DNA of 43,784 nucleotides from Microbacteriaceae bacterium (GTDB taxonomy: Bacteria > Actinomycetota > Actinomycetes > Actinomycetales > Microbacteriaceae), in the NCBI GenBank assembly GCA_947455435.1, contig CANGNZ010000006.1, positions 1-43,784 on the forward strand. The letters are read 5' to 3'. The translations under genes were made by a program, and so were the position numbers. Shown one piece after another: positions 28,301-38,109 of the stretch; the first letter of the stretch is position 1, and each line of letters starts with the position of its first letter. The notes beneath the pieces are model-generated. The model saw only the letters and a list, made by a program, of their open reading frames with translations, did not search any database and was not told the DNA's origin.

Positions 28301-29914
28301 CCCAATTCCCGTACCCAACGAGGTGACAACCTCTTCACGAATGGAGTCAAGTGGCGGGTTGGTAACCTGCGCGAACTGCTGAACGAAGTAGTCGAAAAGC
28401 AAACGAGGACGCTCCGAAAGCGCAGCAATTGGGGTGTCGCTACCCATCGCACCGATTGGCTCCTGAGCGCTCTTCGCCATTGGCGCAAGCATGATTCGCA
28501 GCTCTTCTTCGGTGTAACCGAAAGTGCGTTGGCGCCTGTTGACCGATGAAAGCGTGTAGTTGATGTGTTCTCGCTCTGGAAGGTCGGCAATCTTGATGCG
28601 ATTTGCTTCTACCCACTCACCCCACGGCTCGAGTGCAGCGACCGATGATTTGATTTCGTCGTCGTCGATTAGTCGACCGTTTACCGTGTCGGCGAGGAAC
28701 ATGCGGCCTGGCTGCAAACGGCCTTTGCGAACGATGCGGGCTGGGTCAATGTTTGCAACACCGATTTCAGATGCCAACACCACGAGTCCGTCTTCGGTCA
28801 CAACGTAACGGCCAGGGCGCAAACCATTGCGGTCAAGAGTGGCGCCGACCAGCGAACCGTCGGTGAAGATAACTGCGGCAGGGCCATCCCAAGGTTCCAT
28901 CAGCATCGAGTGGTACTCGTAGAAAGATTTGCGGGCTGGGTCGATGTCTGTGTGTTTCTCCCAAGCCTCAGGGATCATCATCATCATCGCGTGGGGCAGG
29001 CTGCGACCCGACAGGTAAAGCAACTCTAGAACCTCGTCGAACGACGCGGAGTCAGAACCACTCGGGGTCACGATAGGTAAAAGTGCCTTCAGGTCGCCGA
29101 GGGCCTCAGAGGCTAACTGTGATTGTCGAGCTGCCATCCAGTTGCGGTTTCCCTTGACGGTGTTGATCTCGCCGTTGTGAGCAATCATGCGGAACGGGTG
29201 GGCAAGGGGCCACGAAGGGAAGGTGTTCGTCGAGAATCGCGAGTGCACCAACGCCAATTTTGATGCGAACTTTTCATCAGAAAGGTCGGGGTAGAAAGGC
29301 TCAAGTTGAAGCGTTGTCACCATGCCCTTATAGACGATGGTCCTTGACGAAAGTGAAGGGTGATACAGCCCCAGCTGACGCTCAGAGCGCTTGCGCAGTC
29401 TGAAGGCGGCGCGTTCGAGCTCGAGCCCGATTGCGCTGGTTGCGCTCGAAACGAAAACCTGCTTAATAAGTGGCATTGCCGCACGGGCCAGGTCTCCGAG
29501 AACCTCGGGGCGAACCGGCACGTCGCGCCAGCCAAGAACGGTGAGTGACTCCTCTGCGGCAATGTTTGCGAAAGCTGCCGTTTGGGCAACCTCGTCGTCA
29601 TCTTGCCCGAAAAACACCAAACCAGCGGCATAGGAACCCGTTTCGGGTAGGTCGAAATCGACTACCGATCGTAAGAATTCGTCTGGTAACTGGGTGAGAA
29701 TGCCTGCGCCATCACCGGTTCCTGCATCTGAACCAACGGCTCCACGGTGCTCGAGATTTCTAAGTGCGTTTAGAGCGGTCTCAACGATGTCGTGGCCGGC
29801 TGTGCCGCGAAGAGTGGCAACCATAGCCAAACCACATGCGTCTTTATCGCGGGCTGGGTCATAGAGACCCGAAGCCTCTGGAGCGGTGCTGAACCGCTCG
29901 AAGACTGATGGCAT
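25364..29914 (-). CDS. gltB: Glutamate synthase large subunit
   Basis: Alpha subunit of glutamate synthase, which makes two glutamates from glutamine and 2-oxoglutarate. The track start at 29959 is replaced by the ATG at 29914, preceded by GGAG 7 nt upstream. This gives 1516 residues beginning MPSVFERF. A short propeptide precedes Cys27 ([13 protein letters not shown]), the glutaminase nucleophile exposed by maturation. Further along are the FMN-binding region ([18 protein letters not shown]), the 3Fe-4S cysteines in [16 protein letters not shown], and the C-terminal beta-helix ([21 protein letters not shown]). It follows lgt by 86 nt, the largest gap in the metK-to-pyk run. Confidence 0.97.
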   Translation of the reverse strand: MPSVFERFSTAPEASGLYDPARDKDACGLAMVATLRGTAGHDIVETALNALRNLEHRGAVGSDAGTGDGAGILTQLPDEFLRSVVDFDLPETGSYAAGLVFFGQDDDEVAQTAAFANIAAEESLTVLGWRDVPVRPEVLGDLARAAMPLIKQVFVSSATSAIGLELERAAFRLRKRSERQLGLYHPSLSSRTIVYKGMVTTLQLEPFYPDLSDEKFASKLALVHSRFSTNTFPSWPLAHPFRMIAHNGEINTVKGNRNWMAARQSQLASEALGDLKALLPIVTPSGSDSASFDEVLELLYLSGRSLPHAMMMMIPEAWEKHTDIDPARKSFYEYHSMLMEPWDGPAAVIFTDGSLVGATLDRNGLRPGRYVVTEDGLVVLASEIGVANIDPARIVRKGRLQPGRMFLADTVNGRLIDDDEIKSSVAALEPWGEWVEANRIKIADLPEREHINYTLSSVNRRQRTFGYTEEELRIMLAPMAKSAQEPIGAMGSDTPIAALSERPRLLFDYFVQQFAQVTNPPLDSIREEVVTSLGTGIGPELNLLAATPAHAKQVSLDFPVLNNDEIAKIKHIDEKPGAGKAFVVRGLYKVDGGADALSARIRELFEEVDEALESGATFLVLSDRDSNRELAPIPSLLLTSAIHHHLLRRGNRTRVGLVVEAGDVREVHHVAALIGYGAAAVNPYLAMESVEVMVKSGVIAGLTIEQVTYNLIKALGKGVLKIMSKMGISTVSSYSGAQCFEAIGLSQEFVDTYFTGTTSQLGGIGLEVIHEEIAARHHKAYPIERAANVHEQLETGGEFQWRKDGPPHLFNPETIFKLQHSTRTKRFDIFREYTKAVDDQAESLMTLRGLFTLREGVRPAVPIDEVEPVSAIVKRFSTGAMSYGSISQEAHETLAIAMNQLGAKSNTGEGGEDLERLLDPARRSAIKQVASGRFGVTSMYLTHADDIQIKMAQGAKPGEGGQLPPNKVYPWIARTRHATAGVGLISPPPHHDIYSIEDLKQLIFDLKRANRAARVHVKLVSQVGIGTVAAGVAKAKADVILVSGHDGGTGASPLNSLKHAGTPWELGLAEAQQTLMVNGLRGRVSVQVDGQMKTGRDVIIAALLGAEEYGFATAPLVVSGCIMMRVCHLDTCPVGVATQNPVLRSRFDGKAEYVVNFFEFLAQEVREYLAALGFRTLDEAIGHSEFIDVNRAISHWKADGLDLSPILAAPSVPGDSPKRRVSSQDHELEKHFDHKLIEAAKASLEDARPVTIELPITNVDQAVGTMLGNEITKRYGAHGLADSTIDIRLTGAAGQSFGAFVPRGVKLTLEGDANDYVGKGLSGGQIVVRPNRESIFPAEKNIIAGNVIGYGATSGTILLRGIVGERFLVRNSGATAVVEGVGDHALEYMTGGIAVILGSTGRNLGAGMSGGVAYIYKLRADRVNQDALSGRELRLEKVEGEHATKLKSLLAQHAEETGSLLAAHLLAEFEHVVSDFTLVLPSDYASVLEIREKAAANGADPDSDEVWHKILEVTNG

Positions 29915-29976
29915 AGCGCACTCCAATCGTGAGATTCGAAAGGGACGGCGATGGCCCAAAATTGCGAAGGCAAATA

Positions 29977-29994
29977 GAGGTTTGAGTCTACCTC
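29977..29994 (-). promoter_or_regulatory. Short dyad with -10-like box upstream of gltB
   Basis: On the minus strand GAGGT-AGACTCAA-ACCTC forms a 5-bp dyad and also contains TAGACT (29985-29990), the same hexamer as before sod. It could be a gltB promoter element, leader about 64 nt, or a weak lgt 3' hairpin. No strong -35 or T-run is present. Confidence 0.25.
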
Positions 29995-30000
29995 AGGTAA

Positions 30001-30861
30001 CTACTCGGTAGGGGTAGAAACCGGTTCTTTGCCAGGTCGGAAGACGCTGGTTTCGGCGCCAACGTGGTTGCGTCGCTGGTAGAGGAAGATTCCCAAACCT
30101 AGCAAAGCAGCGATTACCGCTGACCATTGGTTCGTTCGTAGGCCCAAGTAGTAGTCGCTTGGGTCCATGCGTAGACCTTCGATCCAGAATCGGCCAATTG
30201 AGTAGTACATCAAATACACCGCGAAAAGCTTTCCCCAACGTAGATCGAATCTTTTGTCCAGCAGCAAAAGGAGGGCAAATCCAACTACGTCCCAGATGAA
30301 TTCGTAGCCAAACGTGGGTAGAAACACTGTGCCAACGGGCATATCAGCCGGAATCGCAGGGTTTGGAGTGCTGATCACGAGGCCCCAAGGCAAGGTGGTT
30401 GGTAGGCCGAACAGTTCTTGGTTAAAGTAGTTGCCCCAACGGCCGATTCCCTGGGCAAGAATCACGCCAGGAACGATTACATCTAGAAATGAGGTTAGAC
30501 GGATTCCGGCGATGCGGGCACCTAGAGCTGCTCCGAGTAGGCCGAAGATTAGAGCGCCATAAATCGCGAGGCCGCCCTTCCAGATGTAGAGAATCTCTAG
30601 AAGGTTCTTGCCGTCTCCGAAGTAATCAGCAGTATGGGTGAGTACGTGGAAAATGCGGCCACCTACAATGCCAAATGGCACCGCCCAAATTGCGATGTCG
30701 AGCACCAAGCCGCCGTCTGCGCCGCGGCGCTTCATGCGAGCAGCTCCAACTAGGAGTGCAGCGACAATGCCGGCCAAGATGAACAGGGCGTAATAGTGAA
30801 TCTCAAATCCAGCTACAACAAAGCTGCTGCTGGTTGGGCTCGGAATACTTGCGTGATGCAT
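30001..30861 (-). CDS. lgt: Phosphatidylglycerol-prolipoprotein diacylglyceryl transferase
   Basis: Integral membrane enzyme that transfers diacylglycerol from phosphatidylglycerol to the lipobox cysteine of prolipoproteins. The 286 residues form multiple hydrophobic segments (for example ALFILAGIVAALLVG and VVGFALLLLLDK). The Lgt signature GRWGNYFNQELFG near 140 and the RIDPSD/GLRMDPSDYYLG region near the C-terminus are visible. The ATG has GAGGAG 5 nt upstream and lies 13 nt after trpA. Neighbourhood with trpA is a familiar actinobacterial arrangement. Confidence 0.96.
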   Translation of the reverse strand: MHHASIPSPTSSSFVVAGFEIHYYALFILAGIVAALLVGAARMKRRGADGGLVLDIAIWAVPFGIVGGRIFHVLTHTADYFGDGKNLLEILYIWKGGLAIYGALIFGLLGAALGARIAGIRLTSFLDVIVPGVILAQGIGRWGNYFNQELFGLPTTLPWGLVISTPNPAIPADMPVGTVFLPTFGYEFIWDVVGFALLLLLDKRFDLRWGKLFAVYLMYYSIGRFWIEGLRMDPSDYYLGLRTNQWSAVIAALLGLGIFLYQRRNHVGAETSVFRPGKEPVSTPTE

Positions 30862-30874
30862 CGAATCTCCTCGG

Positions 30875-31648
30875 TTACTTTTTCAATCCTGCCACCAGTT
30901 CACGGACTTTGGCCGCTAATGCGTCCTTGCCTCCCTGACTGTAGGCGCGAACAAAAACTGAACCGACGATCGCTCCATCGGAATATTCGTTTACTTCCGA
31001 AGCCTGCTCGGCGGTTGATATGCCAATGCCCACCGCAACCTGCTGCTCTGGGTCGGCCTTCCGAACCTTGGCAACCACACCCCTAGCGAGCGTGTCTAAG
31101 TCTTCGCGGGCGCCGGTGATTCCCATGGTTGAAACCGCGTAGACGAAGCCGCGTGAGAGTTTTGCTGCTACAGCGGCTCGCTCGTCAGTTGAAGTTGGTG
31201 CTACCAAGAACACGCGATCTAGTTTGAGTTCGTCTGAAACACGCAGCCATTCGGCTGCTTCGTCGGGAATCAGGTCAGGCGTGATCAGTCCAGCCGCCCC
31301 GCTTGCGGCGAGGTCTTGGGCGAATCGCTCGATTCCGTACTGCAACACCGGGTTCCAGTAGGTCATCACAAGCACCGGCTTCGAAACTCGCGAAGTTACC
31401 TGCTTGACGGCGTCGAATAGCTGGCGAAGTTTGAATCCGTTGGCGAGAGCTTCTTCGGTGGCTTTTTGAATAACTAGCCCGTCCATTACTGGGTCGCTAT
31501 AAGGCACACCAAACTCGAGCACATCTACGCCGGCCTCGCACATGACTACGGCAGCTTCAACAGATTCGGCGAGGGTCGGAAACCCTGCCGGGAAATAGCC
31601 AATAAGTTTTGGCCCTGGCGCGCTAAGAGCAGCTGCTGTTTTGCTCAT
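30875..31648 (-). CDS. trpA: Tryptophan synthase alpha chain
   Basis: Cleaves indole-3-glycerol phosphate to indole and glyceraldehyde 3-phosphate, and passes the indole to TrpB. The 257-residue TIM barrel shows LIGYFPAGFPTL, the substrate-binding VDVLEFGVPYSDPVMDG with the catalytic Glu and Asp, and VSTMGITGAR near 175. Its ATG directly abuts the trpB stop (TAA then ATG), implying strict coupling for the alpha-beta complex. Confidence 0.97.
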   Translation of the reverse strand: MSKTAAALSAPGPKLIGYFPAGFPTLAESVEAAVVMCEAGVDVLEFGVPYSDPVMDGLVIQKATEEALANGFKLRQLFDAVKQVTSRVSKPVLVMTYWNPVLQYGIERFAQDLAASGAAGLITPDLIPDEAAEWLRVSDELKLDRVFLVAPTSTDERAAVAAKLSRGFVYAVSTMGITGAREDLDTLARGVVAKVRKADPEQQVAVGIGISTAEQASEVNEYSDGAIVGSVFVRAYSQGGKDALAAKVRELVAGLKK

Positions 31649-32854
31649 TTATTTACTACCAATCAGACCAAAGTATTTCGCCGCTGTCTCCATGTCTTTG
31701 TCGCCTCGGCCACTCAAGTTGATCAGAATCGTCGAGCCAGCGCCTAACTCTTTGCCAAGTTTCAGTGCTCCGGCTAGGGCGTGAGCGGTTTCGATTGCAG
31801 GAATGATTCCCTCAGTCTGACTAAGCAATTTCAAGGCATCCATCGCCTCGGCGTCACTGATACCGAAGTAGTCGGCGCGGCCTAGGTCTTTTAGCCAAGA
31901 GTGTTCTGGGCCAACTCCCGGGTAGTCGAGACCGGCGCTGATCGAATGGCTCTCAACGGTTTGGCCGTCTTCATCTTGAAGAATGTAGCTTCGCGCGCCG
32001 TGCAGAACGCCGGGCTTACCAAAGTTCAAAGTTGCCGCGTGTCGATCGGTGTCCATTCCATCGCCTGCTGCTTCGTAACCAACCAGGCGGACGTCTTCGT
32101 CGTCGAGGAAGGCGTGGAAAATTCCGATGGCGTTTGAACCACCACCGACGCAGGCAGCAACAGCAGTTGGTAATCCACCGAAGTCTCTGATCATCTGCTC
32201 GCGAGCCTCGTTGCCGATTACCGAGTGAAAATCGCGAACCATTTCAGGAAACGGGTGTGGTCCGGCGACAGTGCCGAGTAGATAGTGTGTGGAGTCAACG
32301 TTGGTGACCCAATCGCGCAACGCCTCGTTGATTGCGTCTTTCAACGTGCGGCTACCTGTGGTGACCGGAATGACCTCGGCACCCAAAAGGCGCATACGAG
32401 CGACGTTAAGGGCCTGTCGTTCGGTGTCAACCTCACCCATGTAGACGACGCAATCAAGCCCGAAAAGGGCGGCAGCAGTCGCACTGGCTACGCCGTGTTG
32501 CCCAGCGCCAGTTTCGGCAATGATGCGCTTTTTACCCATGCGCTTGGCCAACAGGGCTTGACCCAAAACGTTGTTGATTTTGTGTGAGCCGGTGTGGTTT
32601 AGGTCTTCGCGCTTGAGCAGAATTCGGGCGCCACCCGCGTACTCCGAGAATCTTTTGGCTTCGGTAATGATCGAAGGGCGTCCGGTGTAGTTTTTGTGGA
32701 GCTCGGCGAGTTCGGCACGGAATGTTGGGTCGGCCTTCGCGGCTCTATAGGTTGCTTCGAGTTCGTCTAGAGCTGCGATAAGTGACTCGGGCACGAATCT
32801 GCCACCGAATTCGCCAAAGTACGGGCCAGTTTGGTCTCTCAGAGATTCGCTCAT
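31649..32854 (-). CDS. trpB: Tryptophan synthase beta chain
   Basis: PLP enzyme that condenses indole with serine to tryptophan. The 401 residues carry the PLP lysine in [28 protein letters not shown] and the phosphate-binding [13 protein letters not shown]. The N-terminus reads [14 protein letters not shown], typical of TrpB1. It lies 12 nt after trpC and abuts trpA. The ribosome-binding site is weak. It is the standard trpA-partner form, not the TrpB2 paralogue. Confidence 0.97.
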   Translation of the reverse strand: MSESLRDQTGPYFGEFGGRFVPESLIAALDELEATYRAAKADPTFRAELAELHKNYTGRPSIITEAKRFSEYAGGARILLKREDLNHTGSHKINNVLGQALLAKRMGKKRIIAETGAGQHGVASATAAALFGLDCVVYMGEVDTERQALNVARMRLLGAEVIPVTTGSRTLKDAINEALRDWVTNVDSTHYLLGTVAGPHPFPEMVRDFHSVIGNEAREQMIRDFGGLPTAVAACVGGGSNAIGIFHAFLDDEDVRLVGYEAAGDGMDTDRHAATLNFGKPGVLHGARSYILQDEDGQTVESHSISAGLDYPGVGPEHSWLKDLGRADYFGISDAEAMDALKLLSQTEGIIPAIETAHALAGALKLGKELGAGSTILINLSGRGDKDMETAAKYFGLIGSK

Positions 32855-32866
32855 AGTCGCTCTAGT

Positions 32867-33646
32867 TTAAGCCTTCAAAACAGAGGTGAATTCCGACAAA
32901 AGCTTCGCAGGGTCACTTGTTACGAGAGCTTCACCAACGAGCACAACATCAGCACCGGCGGCTGCGTAGTGTTCGACGTCTGATACGTTGCGCACCGCGG
33001 ATTCGGCTACTTTGACGACCCCTGGAGGGAACATTTCGGCCAGAGAGGCAAAGAGATTGCGGTCGGTTTCGAAGGTCGAGAGATCGCGAGCATTCACTCC
33101 GATTAGGCGACCTCCGGCGACTAGTGCTCTTTCAACTTCGACTGCCGAATGGGTTTCGATGAACGGGACCATGCCGAGTTCTTCTGTGAATCGAGCTAAG
33201 CGCTCAAGCACCTCTTGCTCTAGCCCGGCAACAATCAAAAGCGCAATGTCGGCACCCGCTGCCCTCGCCTCGAGCAATTGCTGCTCGTTGGCAATGAAGT
33301 CTTTTCTTAGTAAAGGAAGCTGCACAGCGGCTCTTACCGCTTCGAGGTCGCGCAAAGAGCCCTTGAACTTGCGCTCTTCGGTGAGCACAGAGATCGCCGA
33401 GGCGCCGAATTGTTCGTAGGTTTTCGCCAGAGCAACCGGGTTTTCAATTTTGTTCAAATCTCCGCGAGAGGGGCTAGCGCGCTTTATCTCGGCCAAAACC
33501 TTGATCGTTTTACCGCCACTCAACAGGTCAAAGGCAGGCAACACCGCAGGAGCCTCAAGGGCTAATTGTTCAATTTGTTTGAGTGACCGGGCTTCGAGCC
33601 GCTTCTTTGCGTCTTCAAGAGCGCCAGCGTAAAGGCCGGCGAGCAC
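32867..33646 (-). CDS. trpC: Indole-3-glycerol-phosphate synthase
   Basis: Closes the indole ring from carboxyphenylaminodeoxyribulose phosphate. The 259-residue TIM barrel shows LAEIKRASPSRGDL (catalytic Lys), LRKDFI, GVNARDLSTFE and VAESAVRNVSDVE. The start is a GTG overlapping the preceding small membrane gene's stop by one base (TAGTG). No phosphoribosylanthranilate isomerase is fused or adjacent, as expected in actinobacteria, where HisA/PriA-type isomerase covers that step; that gene is not in the window. Confidence 0.96.
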   Translation of the reverse strand: MLAGLYAGALEDAKKRLEARSLKQIEQLALEAPAVLPAFDLLSGGKTIKVLAEIKRASPSRGDLNKIENPVALAKTYEQFGASAISVLTEERKFKGSLRDLEAVRAAVQLPLLRKDFIANEQQLLEARAAGADIALLIVAGLEQEVLERLARFTEELGMVPFIETHSAVEVERALVAGGRLIGVNARDLSTFETDRNLFASLAEMFPPGVVKVAESAVRNVSDVEHYAAAGADVVLVGEALVTSDPAKLLSEFTSVLKA

Positions 33647-33855
33647 TACTTCTTAACGCCGAAGCCGAGTGCCTTGAGTACTGGGCCGAGGATGATTCCG
33701 ACAACTATTGCAATGCCAGAAATCAGGACGCCAGAATCATTTCCTACAAGATAACTAACGGTGGCGCCAGTTACGGCGAGCATGATTACGATGACCGAGG
33801 TCCAAGCGGCGATCGAGTCGCCGTGGTTGGTGTCTTCTGGGTGATCTGTCGACAT
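33646..33855 (-). CDS. Small trp-cluster membrane protein, HGxxPAAW/DUF6704-like
   Basis: Unknown function. The ATG at 33855 is preferred over the track's 33891 because GAAAGG lies 6 nt upstream; it gives 69 residues. An HG motif before the first membrane helix (NHGDSIAAWTSV) and two hydrophobic stretches (about 20-36 and 42-60) match the small membrane proteins that sit beside trpC across actinobacteria. The family name is from memory and hedged. It overlaps trpC by one base and follows the Trp-associated membrane protein by 23 nt, so it is probably made with the tryptophan enzymes. Confidence 0.8.
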   Translation of the reverse strand: MSTDHPEDTNHGDSIAAWTSVIVIMLAVTGATVSYLVGNDSGVLISGIAIVVGIILGPVLKALGFGVKK

Positions 33856-33878
33856 TTCGTACCTTTCGTTGTACCTAC

Positions 33879-34367
33879 CTAGTTTAGCCATTCGTTGGCG
33901 GTCGAAGGCTTAGCAGCACGCCGAACAAATGGGGCACGAAGGCTCCAAAGCACCAGCAAAGAACTCGCCACGAGGGTGAGCCAGATTGCCAAATGGTTTG
34001 TTTGATTGTTGTGAATCGCGTCTTGCTGAGATGACCAATCGGCTATTCCCGTGGCGGCGGCAACTTTGGCAGAGATCAGATTCAAGTTCGACTCGAAAAT
34101 CACGCCAAAAATCGAAGACAACGCAAGAAGGCTGAGAACCGCCGCCAATGATGTTGCCACGACCGCCGGCCATTTGGACCAGTAGCGAGCCCCAAAAAAA
34201 ATCAGGAGCTGGATTGCTATGACGAGCCCAATTTGTGGGAAGGCCGTGAAGCCGCTCGCTGACACGCTTGCGCCACTTTCGAGGAGGTTTGCACTCTGCC
34301 AATCCTGTGAGGCGCCGATTACGACCAGGATGATGAGAAGAGCCGTTATTCGAATCTGAAACTTCAC
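33879..34367 (-). CDS. Tryptophan-associated transmembrane protein (Trp_oprn_chp family)
   Basis: Unknown function; a family named for its steady place in actinobacterial trp operons. The 162 residues show a membrane helix at the N-terminus (about 7-20), a polar extracytoplasmic stretch with DWQSANLLESG, two central helices (about 46-58 and 68-92), and a C-terminal helix (about 126-142) followed by a basic tail. Its ATG overlaps the trpE stop by one base. It sits between trpE and the small HG-motif protein. Possible roles in substrate or product transport are speculative. Confidence 0.82.
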   Translation of the reverse strand: MKFQIRITALLIILVVIGASQDWQSANLLESGASVSASGFTAFPQIGLVIAIQLLIFFGARYWSKWPAVVATSLAAVLSLLALSSIFGVIFESNLNLISAKVAAATGIADWSSQQDAIHNNQTNHLAIWLTLVASSLLVLWSLRAPFVRRAAKPSTANEWLN

Positions 34368-35878
34368 TAGTGCTCGAAACCGTTCGCGATGGCAACGGCC
34401 CTTGCCGGTGCCGAGGCCTTGGTTCGAGTCTCCTGGTATTCGCTCTCAGGGTCTGAATCTAGGACGAGCCCAGCGCCGGCCTGAATGTGCGCCACACCGT
34501 CACGCAGCAACGCTGTTCGAATAGCGATGGCAAGATCCGCCGAGCCTGCGAAGTCAAAGTAGCCAACGACTCCCCCGAACAAACCTCGGTTGCTTGGCTC
34601 TAGCTCGTCAATGATTTCAAGCGCTCGAGGTTTCGGTGCGCCAGACAGTGTGCCGGCTGGAAAAGTGGCTTTGAATACGTCCACCGAACTCTGGCCGTCA
34701 CGAACCCTTCCCTCAACGGTAGAAACGAGATGCATGATGTGGCTGAACCTATGCACAGCCATGAACTCAGTGACCGAGATGCTGTCGGGTTTGCAAACTT
34801 TTAGTAGATCGTTGCGAGCCAAATCAACGAGCATTAGGTGTTCAGCGCGCTCCTTGGCGTCATCGAGCAACGAATGCTCGTGAGCCTGGTCGGATTCGAT
34901 TGTCGAACCTCGGGGGCGGGAACCTGCAATCGGGTGCATTGTTGCTGCACCGTCGGAGACGGTGACCAATGCCTCTGGCGATGACCCAACGATCGAATAA
35001 ACGCCACCCTCATCTTCTTGGTGAAGTAGGTACATGTATGGGCTTGGGTTGAGAGCCCTTAGCGCTCGATAGACATCCAACGGCGAAGCTTCAAGTTTTT
35101 GATCGAAACGTTGTGAGACTACGACTTGAAACACATCTCCGCGTTTGATGTATTCCTTGGCCGAAGCAATGGACTGCTTGAATCGTTGCTCTGTTTGGTT
35201 CGCTTGCAAGTCAAGGTTCGAGGTCTGGTTTTGGCGCACCAGGAATGGCCTTGTTGGTTGGTTTGCTTGTTCAACAAGGAGTTGTAGCCTGCGGACCGCT
35301 TCGTCATAAGAAGACGCGATGCTTTCGGAAACGTCTGTCACGAAGATATTCGCAACAAACTTCAATTCAGATGTTTCATGATCAACAATTACCAAGTCAC
35401 TAAACATTGAAAACCACATTGCTGGAACGCGGTATTCAGCCTCAGGGGCGCTTGGCAACTTCTCGATTTCTCGAATAACCTCCCAGCCAAGCATGCCGAC
35501 CAAGCCGCTGGTAAGCGGTGGCAAACCGTCGATCTTGGGTGCCGACCAGGCCTTGAGAAGGGTGTCTAGCGAGTCCAGTGCACCTTCTGGAAGTTCCGCA
35601 TCACGCGAAGGTAGGGCTGGTTCTTGACCGGACCAAACTGCTCGACCAGTGCTGTCTTTGGTGAGAGATCCCCTGATGTTCACTCCGATGAACGAGTAGC
35701 GACTCCACACGCCCTGGTCTGCAGACTCGAGCAAAAAAGTGCCAACGCGTTCGCCGCAAAGCTTTTCGAAGAGTCCAACGGGTGTCTCGGTGCCGCTAAA
35801 GAGCGTCTGGATTAGCGGAATCACACGGTTGGTCTTGGCTAACTTGGCAACTTGGTCGAGAGTGAAATTGAGTTTCAT
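34367..35878 (-). CDS. trpE: Anthranilate synthase component I
   Basis: Converts chorismate and ammonia (supplied by a TrpG glutaminase) to anthranilate, the committed step of tryptophan synthesis. The 503 residues include the tryptophan feedback motif LLESAD near residue 50, chorismate-binding PIAGSRPRG, and [16 protein letters not shown] near 400. The presence of the LLES motif suggests feedback inhibition is intact. ATG overlaps the hisI TGA (ATGA), so it is coupled to histidine genes with no space for a leader peptide or attenuator. trpG and trpD are not in the window. Confidence 0.96.
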   Translation of the reverse strand: MKLNFTLDQVAKLAKTNRVIPLIQTLFSGTETPVGLFEKLCGERVGTFLLESADQGVWSRYSFIGVNIRGSLTKDSTGRAVWSGQEPALPSRDAELPEGALDSLDTLLKAWSAPKIDGLPPLTSGLVGMLGWEVIREIEKLPSAPEAEYRVPAMWFSMFSDLVIVDHETSELKFVANIFVTDVSESIASSYDEAVRRLQLLVEQANQPTRPFLVRQNQTSNLDLQANQTEQRFKQSIASAKEYIKRGDVFQVVVSQRFDQKLEASPLDVYRALRALNPSPYMYLLHQEDEGGVYSIVGSSPEALVTVSDGAATMHPIAGSRPRGSTIESDQAHEHSLLDDAKERAEHLMLVDLARNDLLKVCKPDSISVTEFMAVHRFSHIMHLVSTVEGRVRDGQSSVDVFKATFPAGTLSGAPKPRALEIIDELEPSNRGLFGGVVGYFDFAGSADLAIAIRTALLRDGVAHIQAGAGLVLDSDPESEYQETRTKASAPARAVAIANGFEH

Positions 35879-36219
35879 CGTTTCACCTCCACAACGCCGG
35901 CATCAAAGCACGATTGATTTCCGGTGTGGCAGGCTGGCCCCTTGGCCGAAACCTGAATCAGCAAGGAGTCTGAGTCGCAGTCGAATTCGATTTTGCTCAC
36001 GACCTGCGTGTTTCCACTCGTGGCACCCTTGTGCCACAGCTCGTTTCGAGACCTTGAAAAGAACACGGTTTCTCCGAGCTCAAAAGTTTTGCAAAGCGAC
36101 TCGGCGTTCATCCAGGCCATCATGAGCACACGCCCGTCTGACTCGTCTTGAATGATGGCGGGCACCAATCCTTGGTCATTCCACGCAATTTGGGAGCTAA
36201 GTTCAGTGAGCGTTGTCAT
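35875..36219 (-). CDS. hisI: Phosphoribosyl-AMP cyclohydrolase
   Basis: Opens the adenine ring of phosphoribosyl-AMP, the third step of histidine synthesis. The 114-residue single-domain form shows [25 protein letters not shown], the metal-binding FDCDSDSLL and CHTGNQSCF. It is not fused to HisE, which is encoded separately upstream in the cluster. Overlaps hisF (ATGA) and trpE (ATGA) at its two ends. Confidence 0.96.
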   Translation of the reverse strand: MTTLTELSSQIAWNDQGLVPAIIQDESDGRVLMMAWMNAESLCKTFELGETVFFSRSRNELWHKGATSGNTQVVSKIEFDCDSDSLLIQVSAKGPACHTGNQSCFDAGVVEVKR

Positions 36220-36974
36220 CTGGTTTCGTACCCCTCAATTCGAAGTGCGTTCTTTGCCTCGGCAATAGAAACCTTGCCATCGTGAAAAATGGAGGCAGCC
36301 AAAATTGCGTCAGCGCCTGCAGTTGCTGCCGTACCAAAATCAGAGGCCTTACCCGCTCCGCCCGAAGCGATGACAGGAACCTTGCTAATGGTTTTGACGA
36401 GACTAATCAGTTCGAGATCAAAACCAGCCAACGTGCCATCGGCATCGATGCTGTTAACTAAAAGCTCTCCGCAGCCGAGCTCCTGTGCCTTTTGAATCCA
36501 TTGGACTGCGTCGATTTTGGTGTCTACTCTGCCCCCGTGTGAAGTGACTGTAAAGCCAGAATCTGTTTTTCCACGCTTTAGGTCGAGCGAAAGAACAAGC
36601 ACCTGAGCTCCGAAACGGTCAGCGATTTCTCCGATCAATGACGGTCTGGCGAGAGCTGCAGATGCGACGCTCACCTTGTCTGCACCGGCACCGAGCAGCC
36701 GGTCTACATCTTCTGTGCTGCGCACTCCTCCACCCACGGTCAGTGGAATGAACACTGATTCAGCGGTTTTGGTGACCAGTTCATACATGGTTGAGCGGTT
36801 GTCGATGGTGGCATTGACGTCGAGAAAAGTGATTTCGTCGGCGCCCTGCTCGTAGTACCTCTGCGCTAGTTCTACTGGGTCGCCTGCGTCGCGAAGATTC
36901 TCGAAATTCACGCCCTTGACGACTCGCCCTTCGGCGACGTCGAGGCAAGGAATTACGCGAACAGAAAGTGACAC
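36216..36974 (-). CDS. hisF: Imidazole glycerol phosphate synthase subunit HisF
   Basis: Cyclase subunit of imidazole glycerol phosphate synthase, which uses ammonia from HisH. The 252-residue TIM barrel begins (GTG) [23 protein letters not shown] with the catalytic Asp, and carries [13 protein letters not shown] (second catalytic Asp), [19 protein letters not shown] and [16 protein letters not shown] overlaps the hisG stop by one base (TAGTG). Its partner hisH is not in the window. Confidence 0.96.
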   Translation of the reverse strand: MSLSVRVIPCLDVAEGRVVKGVNFENLRDAGDPVELAQRYYEQGADEITFLDVNATIDNRSTMYELVTKTAESVFIPLTVGGGVRSTEDVDRLLGAGADKVSVASAALARPSLIGEIADRFGAQVLVLSLDLKRGKTDSGFTVTSHGGRVDTKIDAVQWIQKAQELGCGELLVNSIDADGTLAGFDLELISLVKTISKVPVIASGGAGKASDFGTAATAGADAILAASIFHDGKVSIAEAKNALRIEGYETR

Positions 36975-37813
36975 TAGATTCTCGCTGCGTGAATTGCGCT
37001 CACCAGGATCGCGCGTGCTCCAAGATCGTAGAGGGCGTCCATCTTTGCATTTATCTCGTTGGCCTTAACTAGGGCTCTGACGGCGACCCAGTCTGCGTCG
37101 CGTAGTGGTGAGATCGTCGGCGATTCGATGCCAGGGGTGAGCGCGGCAGCTTGTTCGACCAAGCTGGCCGGGCAGTCGTAGTCAAAGATTACGTATTCGC
37201 GGGCAACAACCACGCCTCGGAGCCTGCGAATCAGGGTTTCGGTTAGCGCCTCTTTGCCGGGTGCTGCGATTAGCTGTGCTGTGCTGTGCAACAGGCTTGG
37301 GCCAAAAATTTCTAGACCCGCTTGTCGGAGAGTGTTACCGGTCGAGACAACATCGGCAACCGCGTCGGCGACACCGAGGCGCACAGCGGTTTCAACGGCA
37401 CCATCAAGCTGAACAAGCGTCACCGAGATGCCCTCTTTGGCAAGGAAGTCGTGAACCAAGTTTGGGTAGGCGGTTGCAACTCGCAAACCAGCCAGATCGT
37501 TGATGTCGGTGAACTTGCCGGCTGGGCCCGCAAACCTGAACGTCGAGCCCCCAAATTGAAGGTCGGCGACCGACTTTGCTGCGCTTCGGCTGTCGAGTAG
37601 TAGATCGAGTCCAGTCAATCCGGCGTCTAGCGAACCCGAGCCAACGTATGTTGCTATGTCGCGTGGGCGGAGGTAAAAGAATTCGACGTCATTCTCGGTG
37701 TCGATTACGTGCAAATCTTTTGGGTCGCGTCTAGTCGCGTAGCCAGCCTCTTTGAGCATGACTATTGCGGTATCCGAGAGGATTCCCTTATTTGGGACTG
37801 CGACTCTAAGCAT
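36974..37813 (-). CDS. hisG: ATP phosphoribosyltransferase (long form)
   Basis: First enzyme of histidine synthesis, joining PRPP and ATP. The 279 residues indicate the long form, which carries its own C-terminal ACT-like regulatory domain (from about 205) and does not need HisZ. Motifs: VPNKGILSD at the N-terminus, [11 protein letters not shown], and the PRPP-site [18 protein letters not shown] near 150. Histidine feedback inhibition is expected for this form. It follows hisE by 14 nt with only a weak, distant GAAAG upstream. Confidence 0.96.
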   Translation of the reverse strand: MLRVAVPNKGILSDTAIVMLKEAGYATRRDPKDLHVIDTENDVEFFYLRPRDIATYVGSGSLDAGLTGLDLLLDSRSAAKSVADLQFGGSTFRFAGPAGKFTDINDLAGLRVATAYPNLVHDFLAKEGISVTLVQLDGAVETAVRLGVADAVADVVSTGNTLRQAGLEIFGPSLLHSTAQLIAAPGKEALTETLIRRLRGVVVAREYVIFDYDCPASLVEQAAALTPGIESPTISPLRDADWVAVRALVKANEINAKMDALYDLGARAILVSAIHAARI

Positions 37814-37827
37814 TTAAAGACTTTCGA

Positions 37828-38091
37828 TTAGAGGTTTTCAAGAACTTGTTCGAGGGTGATTCCTCGAGCAAGCATCAAAACCTGAAGGTGGTAGAGGAGT
37901 TGAGAAATTTCTTCCGCGGTCCGTTCCACGCCTTCGTGCTCGGCAGCCATCCAGACCTCGGCGGCTTCTTCAACGATCTTTTTGCCGATTGTGTGCACCC
38001 CGGCCTCGAGCCATTTTGTGGTCTCGGAGCCTTCTGGGCGCGTTTCGGCCTTCAGAGATAGTTCGTTGAACAGTTCCTCAAAGGTCTTCAT
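37828..38091 (-). CDS. hisE: Phosphoribosyl-ATP pyrophosphatase
   Basis: Hydrolyses phosphoribosyl-ATP to phosphoribosyl-AMP, step two of histidine synthesis. The 87-residue MazG-like protein shows the acidic [17 protein letters not shown] metal-binding helix and [19 protein letters not shown]. It lies 18 nt after rpe. No Shine-Dalgarno is present; TAACCT ends 6 nt before the ATG, the same hexamer and spacing as before secG. It may therefore start a leaderless his-trp transcript inside the long run. Confidence 0.94.
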   Translation of the reverse strand: MKTFEELFNELSLKAETRPEGSETTKWLEAGVHTIGKKIVEEAAEVWMAAEHEGVERTAEEISQLLYHLQVLMLARGITLEQVLENL

Positions 38092-38097
38092 AAAACA

Positions 38098-38103
38098 AGG
38101 TTA
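38098..38103 (-). promoter_or_regulatory. Possible leaderless -10 box for hisE-his-trp genes
   Basis: The minus strand reads TAACCT-TGTTTT-ATG in the short rpe-hisE gap. It is identical in hexamer and spacing to the candidate before secG. It would allow histidine and tryptophan genes to be expressed apart from metK-rpe. Confidence 0.4.
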
Positions 38104-38109
38104 CAAGAC

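Noticed and set aside
29915-30000. Riboswitch or T-box in the longest gap of the metK-pyk run
   Set aside because: Only 86 nt with one weak 5-bp dyad; no conserved riboswitch core or T-box sequence recognised.
33910-34395. 161-aa minus-strand ORF overlapping the Trp-associated membrane protein
   Set aside because: Out-of-frame shadow; the alternative frame encodes regularly spaced hydrophobic helices and matches a known trp-cluster family.
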